From NCBI GenBank assembly GCA_014526335.1, contig JACTAT010000026.1, forward strand, positions 1,249,565 through 1,313,564: DNA of 64,000 nt, given 5' to 3'. Positions 1 to 12,129 of this stretch are shown one piece after another. This stretch comes from Chrysaora quinquecirrha (taxonomy: Eukaryota; Cnidaria; Scyphozoa; Semaeostomeae; Pelagiidae). The position numbers and the translations under genes were made by a program. The notes beneath the pieces were generated by a model. It made no database searches. It was not told the origin of the DNA and saw only the letters and a list, made by a program, of their open reading frames with translations. How positions within the stretch are numbered: the stretch's first letter is position 1; each line of letters opens with the position of its first letter.

Positions 1-84
1 TTGTGTATTCATATCTAGTCGGAAAAAGCGCATGGACTAAAATTGCAATGTGCTTTAAGTTTAAAAACTGTTGGTAACTGCGTA

Positions 85-235
85 TTGTGGCGTCGTGGTC
101 TAATCAAGCTACCTCGTGGTGTTATTAGTTAGAGAAGGCTGAGTTCCATTGCCATTCATGGTATCGTCATACCCAGCATTGAGGTCTCGGTTGGTTCATC
201 TAGCGCTGAAATCTTAGAAACGGTACTCGGTGAAC
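85..235 (+). repeat. tRNA-derived SINE, family A (copy 1)
   Basis: It shares the block GTGGCGTCGTGGTCTAATC, followed by an AGCT-containing stretch, a degenerate B-box and a GAGGTCTCG...TCTAGCGCTGAAATCTTAG tail, with copies near 11.7, 26.6, 28.6, 41.0, 58.1 and 58.6 kb. This copy is diverged in the B-box. Family membership rests on direct comparison inside the window. Confidence 0.6.
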
Positions 236-479
236 ACAAATAGACATCTTCACCAGGATTGTGTTTACCTACTTGGATGAAAAGAACCTGACATGGAGAC
301 ATCGTTTCTCCATGGCCGCGGGACTATTTCGGCCTGTTCTTATGGAACACACAGCACTCGTGCGATGTCTGTTCGAGGTATAAAATTCAAATAAATCACG
401 TAAGGAATCGAAGCTCAAGAGTATTATCACGTGATCTGAATTGTTAAATATAACCCTTCCCGAAGATGTCTAGTCGGGG

Positions 480-690
480 GTCACAGCTTCTCGGTACGTT
501 GGTACAGAGCACCCGGTACACGGTACGAAAGGCTAAAAATCGACCCAGTACGGTACAACTGCAATCCGGTACATGGTACACTTGAAACATCAAAGCCATA
601 ACATGCGCATGCGTGAAACTGGTACATTGGTAAATTGTCACGAATACTGACCGGTGCGCTTGCAAAACAGCCGGTACACTGGTACATTGA
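480..690. repeat. GGTAC-rich short repeats
   Basis: About ten irregularly spaced copies of (C)GGTAC(A), including CCGGTACACTGGTACATTG near 670-690 and CCGGTACATGGTACAC near 566-581. Because GTAC is self-complementary, both strands show the motif. It is non-coding. Confidence 0.55.
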
Positions 691-1797
691 TAATAGATGT
701 AGCCCCCCCCGCGGTCTCTGTTACCTTGGCCGTCATCATTGCCACTGTTGCTTAGCAGCTAAATTGGTACCGTGTTCTTTAATTGAGAAAAAGCTAATTT
801 TGGTGGAAACAGGCGAAATATAACTGGTAAAGAAATTCTATTGATTAACACAAACGTAATATTACGAGATCATTTGAGAAATGTTTGATTTTGCTGCTTA
901 CAGAATAATGTTGATGCGCTGGTTGCTGAGTTATATTTAATTATTTATGATAGAACCTGCCAGCTGAGACTCAAAATGAAGCTTACAGCAAATTGAAAAA
1001 CAGCGATTTATCAACAGAACGAAAAACTATATAAGAACGAGGAGTGTTTTCTTCAGTTATCTGATCTGATCATGGTCGACAGATGAGCTCATCTTTTTCT
1101 CAACCACGGTTGCAACAACGAGCGAGAGTTACCTGCTTTCTAGGATCCTCAGTCGCTCTGCTAAATTCAGCTATTTTCAAAGGTAAATTTGAATTCATTT
1201 TATACATATATTTGTATATTAACCAGCTTATTATCGAAACAAACCTTTAAAACAAAGCAGTAGAAATTCGTGACTTGAGAAAATATTCCCCAGTCTTGTG
1301 CACAAAACGTTTATTGCAATAGTACTACGATCTATCAACAATCCCCTGTATAGCATACTGTAGTAGCAATACCATTACATATTTTTTCGTCTGTTAACAG
1401 CAACGGATACCTTAGGCATGATTCAGATACGCTAAGCTGTTCAGTACTGACATCATGTTAAGATTCAGGTTAAAATGTAAATTTGCGCAAGGAGATATTA
1501 TTGCAAAAGCAAAAGATCTAGTTTGTCTCCCAGCGGTTTATAGATAAATAGCCAAACAAGGTCAATTGGCCTCTATCAGCAAGGCTTGCATTCACAACCT
1601 GAGCTTACTTATCCAAGGCATATTCAAATTCATAATCTAATTGAGGAGACCTCGAGGCTCGACTAAAAATTATTAGTATAGAGTGTGCAAAACCCTACCC
1701 TTCGAGTTGACATGGGGCATAAATAAATCGCATTATGCTGCTTCCAAATGTTATCTTTAACTACATAACCAATGCAAAGGCATAAAGTATGGTAGGG

Positions 1798-1990
1798 GAT
1801 GCCCAAGTCAGACCCAAAATAGGTAGACCCAAAAAAAATCACGTAGACCCAGACCGAAAATCTTGACTTGAAGCAGACCATCTGTAGACCCGAAATCAAA
1901 GAACCTAAGTAGTCGTAGACCCAAAAAATTTTCCTTAGACCCAAAAAGTATGGGTAGACCCAACTTGAAAAGAGCCTTGGGTCTGACTTG
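1798..1990. repeat. Degenerate TAGACCCA minisatellite
   Basis: The motif (G)TAGACCCA/G recurs about nine times with irregular 15-35 bp spacing, bounded by AGTCAGACCCAA at the left and GGGTCTGACTTGG at the right. That makes the ends of the block an inverted pair. The overlapping minus-strand reading frames are a by-product. Confidence 0.55.
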
Positions 1991-2150
1991 GACATGGAAA
2001 TGTTTGTATTGTTTTAAATTGCTGCGTTGAGACATTTTCTGTCTTGACGTTAAGGTCGTCGAGTTCAATTTTTTAAGGTCAGATGCTATAGCTGGCTGGC
2101 AAATCTATGCAATTTACATTGTGTTGTGGATGAATAAATAGATCTGTTTA

Positions 2151-2235
2151 TATGCTTTATATCCATCTATCCATCTTTATGCATAAGAACTGTGAGTAAA
2201 CAATTCTTATGCATAAAGATGGATATAAAGCATAT
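2151..2235. repeat. Short inverted repeat / hairpin
   Basis: The left arm (about 2151-2190) and right arm (about 2204-2235) are reverse complements over roughly 32 bp, including TTATGCATAAGAA / TTCTTATGCATAA. They are separated by about 13 bases. The left arm has an extra CCATCTAT unit. This is compatible with a remnant of a palindromic element. Confidence 0.7.
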
Positions 2236-2701
2236 CTCAGGGGGGGAAGCTATAACTAATTAGGAAAAGGCCTAACAACATCTATAACATTTTAGACATT
2301 AATATTTTATGCAGTTCCATAATTAATGTGCGTCGTTTAAATATTTTCAATAGAAAATGAATCAAACAGTTTCGAACATTTCAAAACAAAACAAAAATTT
2401 GAAAAAAACCATGATACAACACAGCACCAAAGTTTTTATCGAGCAAAATTGAAATAAAAATAGTCTTTTCTTACTTCGTAAATTAAAATGAAAATAAATA
2501 TATTCCAGTTTTATTGTAAGAAATGGAAAACAAATTATAATTGTTCGAGAAACTGGATTTTGTTTTAATGTAAATAATGAATCATCTTTAAAGTTTTCTT
2601 TTATTGATCGAAAGAGAGCCTAATTCAAGGCATAAAACATTGATTGATTCAACGACAAACAGAGTGACTGCTTGATATGTGAGTGAATTGCGTTCGATAA
2701 A

Positions 2702-2882
2702 AATGATGATGATGTCGATGGTAATGGGGATGGTAAAGATGATGATGATGATGTTGATGATGATGATGATGATGATAGTGATTAATATTATTATGAGGAT
2801 GATTGATTATGGTGATTGACGATGATGATGGTGATGATGATAATGATGATGCTGACGACGACGATGATGATGATGATGATTT
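2702..2882. repeat. (GAT)n microsatellite
   Basis: Imperfect GAT/GAC trinucleotide array of about 180 bp. The minus-strand frame over it reads only Ser and His runs and is not a gene. Confidence 0.9.
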
Positions 2883-3784
2883 TAAGAGACTTGAAAGCCT
2901 CGGTTTGTAAGAGTATAATAGACAGGCATGCCATCTCTCCAAAGACACAGCTGAGCCAAAGCTTCCTAATGACTAGTTAAAAGGCGCAAAGGAAGAGCCT
3001 TGGGGTACAACATATCAATAGAATAACATGAACATACTTCATTCTTTACTATGCCTTTCCCCTTAGTTCTCTTGTTTTATCCAAAATCAGATTCGCCTAG
3101 AATGTAAAAATTTATGTAGTTATACGCGATAAATTAAACTTCAAAGAACAGCAAAGTAAATTGAAAGCTAAGAAACACTATAGAAAAGCAAGAAAAGCAA
3201 GATTATGTTAGGAAATTATGAAAAGCAAGATTATGAAATTATGAAAAGCAAGATTATGATTATGAAAGGCATGCCCACATTGCGCACATGGACTTACGAA
3301 TTGCATATACATAAAGCACTGTATCTCCCACTAGCCCCACCAACTGGCATTTCAGGTATGACCACACAAATCAGAAATAGCACTTGAAATAGCAGTGTTC
3401 ATTTCCGTAAAGCATTATGCATCATAGCATGTCGCCTTAAAGAAGATTTCTCCTGAATTTAGCTGCAAACAATTAGTCATTCTTCGAGATAAGGCTATAT
3501 ATATTATTTATCAATGGCATAAACATATTATAAACCAGAGTGTCGAGAATATCCAACGCTTAAGCAACAACATTAAGCTTCCTTTAAAATCATTAATAAT
3601 AAATCAAACCACATGTGCAAGAATTCGGAATTATCGAACATTCAAAATGTTGAATTTTAATTGTTATGGCTTGAATTCGTTGTAACGATGGGGAAAATCG
3701 GCTTTGCATACATCAACATTTCACCTCAAGCCTACAGCCATAGCTTAGATTGAGCCGGGTGCCGCAATCGCTATCTAAACAAGC

Positions 3785-4290
3785 GCAGAGACAGAGCTCT
3801 GTGGTAAAAAATTTCAACAGTAAATGCGCTAGAGCAACGCTTTGTGGCACCATAATACAACAGTAAAGGCGCTAGGACACAGCCTTGCGGTACAACATTT
3901 CATTGAAAAAGTCTTAGGATAGAGACTTATGGTATAATCAATCAACAGAAGAGGAGCAAATATCGATTCTTGTGGAACAATGACTCAACAGAAAAGGCAC
4001 TAGAATTGAGATTTGTGGTATCATCAATCAACATACGAGGAAGAAGGACGGACTCTTGTGGAACAACGATTCAACAGAAAGGACGCTAGGACAAAGCCTT
4101 GTGGTACAACAATTCAACAGTAAAGGCGCTAGGACAAAGCCTTGTGGTACAATGATTCAACAGTAAAGGCGCTAGGACAAAGCCTTGTGGTACAACAATT
4201 CAAAAGTAAAGGCGCTAGAATCGAGACTTTTGGTGCAATCAGTCAACAGAAGAGGAGAAAGGAAAGAATCCTGTGGAACAATCATTGAAC
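3785..4290. repeat. 43-bp minisatellite
   Basis: Tandem units of 43 bp built on AACAGTAAAGGCGCTAGGAC followed by AAAGCCTTGTGGTACAACAATTC. Copies between about 4073 and 4205 are nearly identical; flanking copies are diverged (GAGACTTATGGTATAATCA variants). The frame at 4185-4472 runs through the array and is not treated as coding. Confidence 0.85.
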
Positions 4291-4753
4291 GGGACAGGCG
4301 CGAGAGAAGGGACTTGTTGTCGTTCATCAGGTCCTGGGAAAAGATAGAACTAACTGACAAACTATTTTGTAAGACCATACAACAACATGAGGCACCAGTA
4401 CATATCCTTGTGATACTCTATGAGCTCGTAATTTTACGCGCTTCAAAATGGGAAAATGACGATATTAGCTAATTACGTTAAACAGCAATAGACAATATGC
4501 AATAGATTTGCTAATTAACTCGGAATTTTCAGAATTAACATGCTGGGAGTTTGTTTGATGTTTGAAAACAAAATTAACCTTAGCAGATGTTAAAACATTG
4601 GTGGCTTAGGGCTTCGCAAACCACCAAAGGCTGTTGCCGTCGAATTAGAAACCCAAATGAAGAATTTTTAAGTAGAGAAAATTCATTGCAGACATGTTGA
4701 TAAATTTGTTTGATTTTTGTTTTAGGAATTTCAGCTGAAAGATTTTGATAAAT

Positions 4754-5986
4754 ATGCAGGCTGCATCACAGAAGAATATATATGATAATATTGTTTATTA
4801 TCAAGATGTTCTGATGAAGAAAGAAGGACTGAATACGTGGTTGCCATACTGGGCTGTCGTAAGAGGAAAATGGTTGCTATTTTATGAAGGAAATAAAACA
4901 GGAGGAAGACCAACGAAATTGATCAAAACAATAGAATTAACAAACGGTACGAATTGCTCATTAGTACCACGAAGAAAACGAAGATTTCCTTTTTCATTGG
5001 ATAACGGTCATGGTACTTATTATTTCAAATGTGAAACGGAATTACAACGATATTGTTGGATATGTTGCATTCTATTAGCTTCTAATGGCAAAGCACCGAA
5101 ACCTGCGCCGAAGACGGTGCCGCAGAATTTACTAGAGAGCAATACAAATCCGAAAATGGCGAAATTTGAGCAAAAATTGGAGAATAGTAACAAAAAATTA
5201 GAGAAATTGAAAGGGACGAAAGGAGATAAAATGGGAAGTGGACAGCGTATTAAATATGCAAAACGACTTGATTCAAAAGCAAATAGATATTTATCGAGAT
5301 CAAGTCAAGATTTACGAGAAGACAGCAGCGATGAAGAAAACAACGAAAGACGAGCTATGTCGGCAAGATCAGCGAGACAACACGAAAAAACTCGGCGAAC
5401 ATCGTCAAGTGATATCCAGCGCTTGAGACGCACCAGTAGTCATAGTTCAGTTGAAATACATGCGCAAATACATTCACCTGCTGCTGATCAAAGTCGGCTG
5501 AAAGCGAGAAAACTCGCATCGTCATCGGCTAACGAAAATCAAATTCCGGTGTTGAGCATAATTGAAATTGAAGATGATATGCAAGGAACAGTAAACGTGA
5601 TTGATCACGATGATGCATTACCGAATATGGTATTAGATGAGCCAAATAGGAGTGGGTCTTTGTCAGCAAGAAGAGCAAATGAGAGGAAATTATTAAACAC
5701 TCCGAATGGTATGACACATTCACATAGCTTGAACGATCTTGGCAAGACCAACCTCGGAATGAATATTGACGATGAAAATATCATTGTCACGTCGCTTCCT
5801 CTTAGTGAAAACAACCGCAGTCGGACCGGACTGTCCGGAATGGCATCGCCAAGAATAACAAATAGAAAACATGCAACGGACACCAAACCAGGACACAAGC
5901 ACCACGCGAAGCAAGAAACGTCACCTAGAAGTCCAGTGCCGAAATCGCGTTACTCACGCTATAATATACCTTCCTCTGATGCTTAG
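4754..5986 (+). CDS. PH-domain protein with Ser/Arg-rich tail
   Basis: Single coding exon giving 410 residues. Residues about 15-108 form a pleckstrin-homology domain: a GLNTWLPYWAVV-type first strand, a basic loop with PRRKRRFPF, and a C-terminal helix ending LQRYCWICCI with the diagnostic Trp. PH domains usually bind phosphoinositides or small GTPases at membranes; the ligand is unknown here. The remainder is low-complexity, Ser/Arg/Lys-rich, with SSSD and RRTSS-type sites suggesting phosphorylation, and has no other domain I recognise. Start: an in-frame TGA at 4736-4738 lies just after a TTTTAG acceptor (4725), so the exon begins in 5' UTR and ATG 4754 is the first in-frame Met. The stop is TAG at 5984-5986. 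I cannot assign a named orthologue. Confidence 0.85.
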   Translation: MQAASQKNIYDNIVYYQDVLMKKEGLNTWLPYWAVVRGKWLLFYEGNKTGGRPTKLIKTIELTNGTNCSLVPRRKRRFPFSLDNGHGTYYFKCETELQRYCWICCILLASNGKAPKPAPKTVPQNLLESNTNPKMAKFEQKLENSNKKLEKLKGTKGDKMGSGQRIKYAKRLDSKANRYLSRSSQDLREDSSDEENNERRAMSARSARQHEKTRRTSSSDIQRLRRTSSHSSVEIHAQIHSPAADQSRLKARKLASSSANENQIPVLSIIEIEDDMQGTVNVIDHDDALPNMVLDEPNRSGSLSARRANERKLLNTPNGMTHSHSLNDLGKTNLGMNIDDENIIVTSLPLSENNRSRTGLSGMASPRITNRKHATDTKPGHKHHAKQETSPRSPVPKSRYSRYNIPSSDA

Positions 5987-7752
5987 ATGTGTATTACATG
6001 AAGTAAAAAGACAAGATGACGTCGTTAGTGAATCATGACTGTAACGAGTCTCAATTTAATGGTAAAATCAAATCTGATTGTTTGATAACTTTGCACCAAT
6101 TGATGTTTTGACGATGGTGACAATTCACCAGCAAAAGTAAAACTTATAAAGCTGCACAGTATATGTGTGTTTAGAAGTATTTAAGTATAGGTTTGCTAGT
6201 TCATCTTAATGATATCACGCAAACGTTGCTCCTTAAAATATTGAGAACCTTCCGAAAATCCTGGAACGAAGTAGAGTAAATTTGGAGCAAAAACATTAAG
6301 TTGAAAATTCTATTCTGACGTATTGTTGCTTATATTTTCAACCAATCAGAGTCGATCTTTTGGTATATCATGAATAACGAGGATGTCTCAGGCATTGGCT
6401 GTCACAGGAGACAAAAGAGAACAAAACGCGCATGTTGATTTCATCCTTGTTTTTTTTTATATTTCGTATTGAAAACTAACTTCTTCAATGAGATTGGGGA
6501 GAAATAACATATGATGTTCACCATTGAAAATATGTTTTGTGCTAGAAAAATGCAAAACATCCTTAGAAATAATTACCTACTTTCTAACAAGGTTTTGAAA
6601 ATAAAGCAAGCTTACTTTTTATTTGTCGATGGTAAATGCCAATGAATTCTCGTGTCTATCCTCATTGAAGAAACTTTCGAGTTTGATGCTCATCTAAGAT
6701 GGCCTGTAAAATAACATTTTATTAAGAATTCCATTAGAATGTTAGACTACCCTAGATAGATACATTAAATGTTAGTAATGTTTCTGTTAGTTGTGCAGTG
6801 ATAAATTTAGTGTGAGAATTGCTCAAAAACAAACATGTTTATAGTTATGAAAGCTAGTGTATTAAATAATAAATGTTTTCTGTAAATCAAAAGAAATAAT
6901 GTAATGATATGTACCTTGTTTCGCCATGGTGGTTGCTATCCAGATGAATGGACGGATGTAGACCATTGACCCTCAAGGCTTCCATTTTCTTCATGCCTTT
7001 CAATTGCGACTGGACTAAACGAACTTAGAGAACTACAAGTTATTGTGGTGTTCAACATAAAAGAAATTGTTTTTTTCTTTTAAATTGACACTCTTTTCTA
7101 AAACATTTTAGCTTGAAGTAATTTTCATCTTTTTTGCGATGTTTTCTTTACTGGAGCACATGTTGACTTGATCTGTCGCTCTCAATGATCGCTCTAGATT
7201 GAAATTATAGCGAGGCTAGACTGTAAACGAGACTGGATAAAAAATCTTAATATCAAATCGTAGTTTATAATAAATAAAATGAATACAAAAGATATACAAT
7301 AAAATAGAACATATCAATTAATATAATGTTAAGAAATAGAAATTTGATGTTTTGAAACTTATAATGCATAAAATATATGTATCAAAATATATAGCTTTTA
7401 AAATTTAACATTCCCTTGCACTTGGTCTGTACTGGTAGTTGACTGATAGAAAGTAAATGTTAAGAGTGGATAATATCAACTTTAGAATAATAGCAAGTCT
7501 TTTCTCTATGTATAAATTTGCGTCCTTTGTTTAAGTTTCAAATATACGTTCTGAATTCAAGTCACCATCTTGAAGCAAAGCCTCGTATTTAGTTTGAAAG
7601 CATGTGTTGAATTTTCAAAAAGAGGCTGGTCTGCGGTCATTCATATACTGCCCCGCAGCGTCCATTACTTCAAGCTGCAATAAGGGACAGCTTCCATTCA
7701 GATTAACCTTTAATCGAACCAGGCCTTTCGTTGAAGTTCTCCATGGTAACGA
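5987..7752. other. Convergent intergenic region
   Basis: It holds the 3' ends of the PH gene (+) and the collagen/fibrinogen-like gene (-). It is AT-rich, with several AATAAA-like words around 6600-6870 and 7270-7300, and no recognisable exon, RNA gene or clear repeat. Confidence 0.55.
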
Positions 7753-10700
7753 TCACCGAATGAATATGGCTCCGTATGGTTGGGAGACAGCTTTGTTATG
7801 TTTTTGCCTTGAGCTTGCGCATGGATCGTGTATAGGCCAACCCGTTGTTTCTGTATCCCAACTGTAAAAAGTTCCTCTTTCAAATCTTCTTTCGAGAACG
7901 ATAAGTGAAAGTCCATATTCAGTCCAAACTAACGTATCTGGGACATTTTGATCGCATTTTGGCGTAACATCTCTGATATTACGACACGATACGGGATAAT
8001 AAACGTAGTTTTTACGCGTAGTAACTGGTTCGAATATCGTAACATTTGGTTTCGACTTACATATGAGCCAATCGTTAATATTCGATTTGATGAGGATTTC
8101 TCTGCCCAGATGCTGCCATAATGAGTAATCAATTGCTCCGAAATCAGTCAGCTCTTCAAGGGAAATAATAAGAAAACATTTTAGCAAGAACAACATTGAT
8201 AAGATTCGAGACACTGCTTATGAAGAGAAAGCAAAAACTGTCAGTATGGAAAAGAAGTTGCTGTTGACATGAGCGCTCTTGCGACGGCGATTAACTGTAT
8301 CCTATAAGTTCTGACTGACTGTTTACATGTCGACATAAGTTAGCAGTTACAACCAGTCGGCGTCAGTTCTATCGTATCGTATCGTCATATAATTTTCACA
8401 GACTTACCTTGAGGTGGCTTTTTCGAAACTGGCATGAGATTTCTATTCGGTCTTTTACTCCATGATGGCACGGGGGTCACTGCATTCTCAGGACCACGAA
8501 ATTTCTGAAAGTGTGTAAATGTATAACTGTATGCTAAGGTCCAGCCTCCTTTATCTGTTTCCATATCACAGTAGCCAACAAACGGAAGGCCATTGTCGAC
8601 TGGAGATAGCCAATATTTCCCAGAATTCAGTATTCCTTGTGATTGACCAATCAGGTCACTGCAAGTGCGTGTTGGGTAATCTTTGACTTTTCCTGTAAAT
8701 AGAAAAGGTTTTAGATTCATGATCCTTGTTATTTATGCTTTGCTTTGCTGAAAACAAGTGTTCAGTTGTCAAACAGAAAATATAAGATCGCTAAAGATAG
8801 TTGAAAACGATTCAAAGGCAATATGCAAATTTTTCCAATAAGCAACTGGACTTCTGGCTTGCCCTCAAAGTTGCTTAAAATATCTAGCATTTCAGCCCTC
8901 CTTCACAGAATGACTGGGAACCCCCTAAAAACTCTTTTTTTGGCTCTTTTCTTGCTTGTAAATGTAACTGAAAAATTTGCAATGATGTATTGTGAAAATA
9001 AAGCAATCTCAATCAAAACGTTTAACAAAATAGTTGACCAGTAGTTGTATTGACCAGTTGCTTGGTTAAAAAAGTGTACTAAAAGCTTTTCCATATGATA
9101 CTCTTCAGAGCCTAATAAGTCAGAAAACACTAGAGCAACTGGCTGCGATGGAATATGTTTCTATAAGCGACTTAACGTTTATTAGAGGAACTGAGTTGAG
9201 AAGTTATATTCTTACCAAGCCTAGCTTCTCTGATAACATTATTCAATTCATTTCTTAAAGATTTCAGTTCATCAGCAAGATCAAGAAGCTCATTCAATGT
9301 TGGATAACTCTTGCCATTTACACCAACCTAGAACCAAGTGACAATAAAGAACTTTGTAACAATTCCACAAGGACTTGAGCAGTAGTTAAACAGTAGTCAA
9401 GTAATGTTAATTAGGTATTAAAGACATCTCACCAGTCGCCCAGGAGGACCAGGAAGCCCAGGTTTTCCAGCTGCACCCTAAAACAACAAATCGATAAATT
9501 AAATGTGGTGAAACAGACATTGCTCTGCCAATGAGGATGTCTATCAAATATGTCTTGCACAAGAAATTTAAAGGTGACAGTGCGAGTTCGTTTATACAGT
9601 AGCATAAGAGTAGAGGTTTTGATAAATGGATAAAGGATGTTTCACTTACAGTTCGTCCTCTGCCTCCAGGTGGGCCTGGGTCACCCTGAAAATAACAAAA
9701 GACGTTGAATAGACTTTCATGTATCAAAATGACAAATTGATAGTATCGAAACAAATCACGTAACCTGACAGTGGAAAGTAATTAACGAGAAAAGCGAAAA
9801 CAATCGATTCTCTAACCTGCCTTCCTGGAAGTCCTCTGTCCCTCTCTCTCCCTGACTTCCTTTCTGTCCTTTGGGCCCCATCGGCCCAGGGGGTCCTTTA
9901 GGTCCCCTAGGACCATACGGGAGGGAAATTATTTCATCTGATGCTGTTGAAAACTGAAATGAAAAGTTACGATTTCATGAAACTTGACGTCAAAATTGTC
10001 TAACAAAACATAGCTTAAAATCAAGCGTTTTTGGCTTTGAAATTGATATTAAACATGACCTTACCTTTTTCTTTCGTTTTCTTATTCCACTTCTCAAGTG
10101 TAATGGGGCCTGAGTATGCGAAATGAGATAAAAATTAGCGACACTGTCAATGTAATGAAAAAAGGCCTATTCAAAGCATATTGATAAGGAATGTAAAAAT
10201 TATCGTACAAAGACTATGAAGTATAATGTAAAAGTTGGGAGGGAGGGAGGGAGGCCTAACCAAATTTTAAAGAATTGGGGGACATCTAGTGCAGATTGGC
10301 CTCTCTGCTTTTCGCTGGAAAAAGAAGTTACTAGAACTAAATAAATAAGACAATTTGTTCTTTTAGGTACATGAGAATGCCATTTATTAGTAGCTATTCA
10401 TAGGTTTAAGACGAAAGTTTGATAAATCGAATATAGATGTCAACTGCCACAATAAAGCGCTCGCACTTATTAGATAGGGGGCCAAATTTCAGGTCTTTTA
10501 GACAGGGTTTTCTCCGCAACAATCTAGCAAAGAGGGTAACCTTGGGTTTTTTCAATGAAATCTACTAAAAAACGGTCGGAGAACACGAATCCAAGATGGG
10601 CCTTCCAAAATTTTCACCGGAAGTAACCTTAATTAATGCCTAATAAGGCCTAATTAAGTCAATCAAGAAATTCGCACTTTTTCAAATCTGATTACTGCGA

Positions 10701-11941
10701 TATGTAGACCTTAAAATGCTGAGTAAAATTGTCTTTGACTGTATTTCAATACGACCTACCAATTTTGAGAAAAACTCGTTTGAAATTATGATGACGTCAT
10801 CACCATTATGATCAGTACAGACCTGGATTCTATATTTCAGTTTGTATAACTTTATGAGTTGGGGTGCAAAAGTCACGAAACAGCTAATTATGCGATAGAT
10901 GTACGCTAAGATAGCAGAATGATGATGATTGGGTGTGGTTGGGGGCTGATGACGTCATAGGGGCAACTGACGTCATAATGGTACCAAAATGATGCCCAGT
11001 CATCCATGAGCCAAAAGGCATTGTGAAGGACTACTCATGTTCGAGATTTGAAGATTTAATATTAAACCTGCTGGAAATGGCGAGAGGTCAAATTTGTTAT
11101 ACAGTATTCTTAATGGGATTCCTATTGTTTATTCAGCGAACCCCCTTTCTTCGTTTTTCCCAACTTGCCATGGGGCTTATTATGCTTGTTATGCTGTCAT
11201 ACATACACGTATCGCATTGTAAGCGGTTTTTTGACGATTCGACCCCTATTTGTGAAGTTACGCGAGTTGACAAAAGCCCATACTGAGCCTAGGATGATGA
11301 CGTCATCATTATTTCAAACGAGTTTTCCTCGAAACTGGTGGATTGTATTGAAATACAGTCAAAGACATTTTTACTCAGCGTTTCAAGATCTACATATTGC
11401 AGTAATCAGATTTCAAAAAGTGCAACTTTTTTAATTGACTTAATTAGGCATAATTAGGCGTTAATTAAGGGTACTTCCGGCGAAAATTTTTTAGGGCCCA
11501 TCTTGGATTCGTGCTCTCCGACCGTTTTTTAGTAGATTTCAAATAAAAAACCCTAGGTTACCCTCTTTGCTAGATTGTTGCGGAAAAAACCCTGTCTATT
11601 TGCATCAAAGATGGAAACTTACTGTGGGAGGGAGGGGGTAGCTCGGTTTAGCTAACAGATGAAGATGAAGGTGAAAAAGTGTATTTAGCGCCAATCACTA
11701 GGATCTCAGTAGTAGATAAACTAACAAGACCTAGAGCCTGCCGGTGACGCTGCGGTGGCTGGGGCTCGAACCCTGATCTTACTGGGCTCCTGACAACAAG
11801 AGCTAGCTTAGTTATACCACGAGGCAACAGCACCTTGAAATGAGATTTTATGACAATAGAACAAACGGTATTAGCTATGATGCAAAATGGGTACCTGAGT
11901 AGAGCAGTAGCAGCAGCTATGATACTGATTGTTGTTTCTGC
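7753..11941 (-). CDS. Collagen-coiled coil-fibrinogen-like protein (5' end uncertain)
   Basis: Minus-strand exons in transcript order: 11895-11941 (tentative), 10065-10109, 9817-9953, 9650-9685, 9433-9477, 9216-9327, 8408-8692, 7753-8153 (stop TGA 7753-7755). Exons of 45, 36 and 45 nt encode phase-0 Gly-X-Y repeats such as GPKGPPGPMGPKG and GLPGPPGRL. Exon 9216-9327 encodes a leucine heptad segment (LNELLDLADELKSLRNEL), a likely trimerising neck. The last two exons (phase 1-1) encode a fibrinogen-like domain opening TCSDL...GKYWLSPVDNGLPF and CDMETDKGGWTL. The rest resembles fibrinogen-like modules I recall from cnidarian secreted and skeletal-matrix proteins. A basic RKRKKK just before the collagen could be a furin-type site. 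Exon 9817-9953 is 137 nt, one base short, breaking the Gly-X-Y frame. Signal peptide or anchor not established; it may continue from the upstream protease. Confidence 0.75.
10490..11610. mobile_element. Foldback element with about 310-bp inverted arms
   Basis: The left arm (about 10490-10805) and right arm (about 11293-11610) are reverse complements over some 310 bp with small differences. Shared blocks include CTAGCAAAGAGGGTAACC / GGTTACCCTCTTTGCTAG and ATGATGACGTCATC. The central unique part is about 490 bp and contains no transposase. This is a MITE/foldback-type insertion in an intron of the collagen gene. Confidence 0.85.
11655..11835 (-). repeat. tRNA-derived SINE, family A (copy 2, minus)
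   Basis: Reverse-oriented copy. On the minus strand it reads AAGGTGCTGTTGCC then TCGTGGTATAAC, with the Pol III B-box-like GGTTCGAGCCCCAGCCACCG and the TCTACTACTGAGATCCTAG tail shared with the 26.6-kb copy. Confidence 0.75.
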
Positions 11942-12129
11942 CTATAAGATGAAGAAAACATGAAATTAAATCAAACACAAAGAAATAACAATGAAGAAGG
12001 AACTGAGCAAGAAAAGCCGCTTATAACCAGGGAGCGCAGAACCCTTATCCACGGGGCCGGTTGTTTAAAAACTGTATATAAAACTGCAAAGAAAAACTCT
12101 CTAAAACAGTTCGAAACAACACAAACACC

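Larger units (their letters stand above)
1..4725. other. Gene-free, repeat-rich 5' flank of the PH-domain gene
   Basis: No coding exon is supportable here. Visible content: a tRNA-derived SINE copy near 85-235, GGTAC-rich repeats (about 480-690), a TAGACCCA-type repeat (about 1798-1990), a perfect-looking hairpin (2151-2235), a GAT microsatellite (2702-2882) and a 43-bp minisatellite (about 3785-4290). The right end is an intron ending in a TTTTAG acceptor at 4725 that leads into the 5' UTR of the PH gene. Short reading frames over the satellites are repeat translations. Confidence 0.6.

Noticed and set aside
2649..2948. Minus-strand frame with Ser and His runs
   Set aside because: Translation of the GAT microsatellite, with no domain or splice context.
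3785..4290. CRISPR-like array
   Set aside because: The units are directly tandem without unique spacers, and the genome is clearly eukaryotic.
4185..4472. Plus-strand frame upstream of the PH gene
   Set aside because: Begins inside the 43-bp minisatellite and has no protein-like conservation.
5605..5914. Minus-strand frames inside the PH gene
   Set aside because: Shadows of the PH-domain coding exon on the opposite strand.
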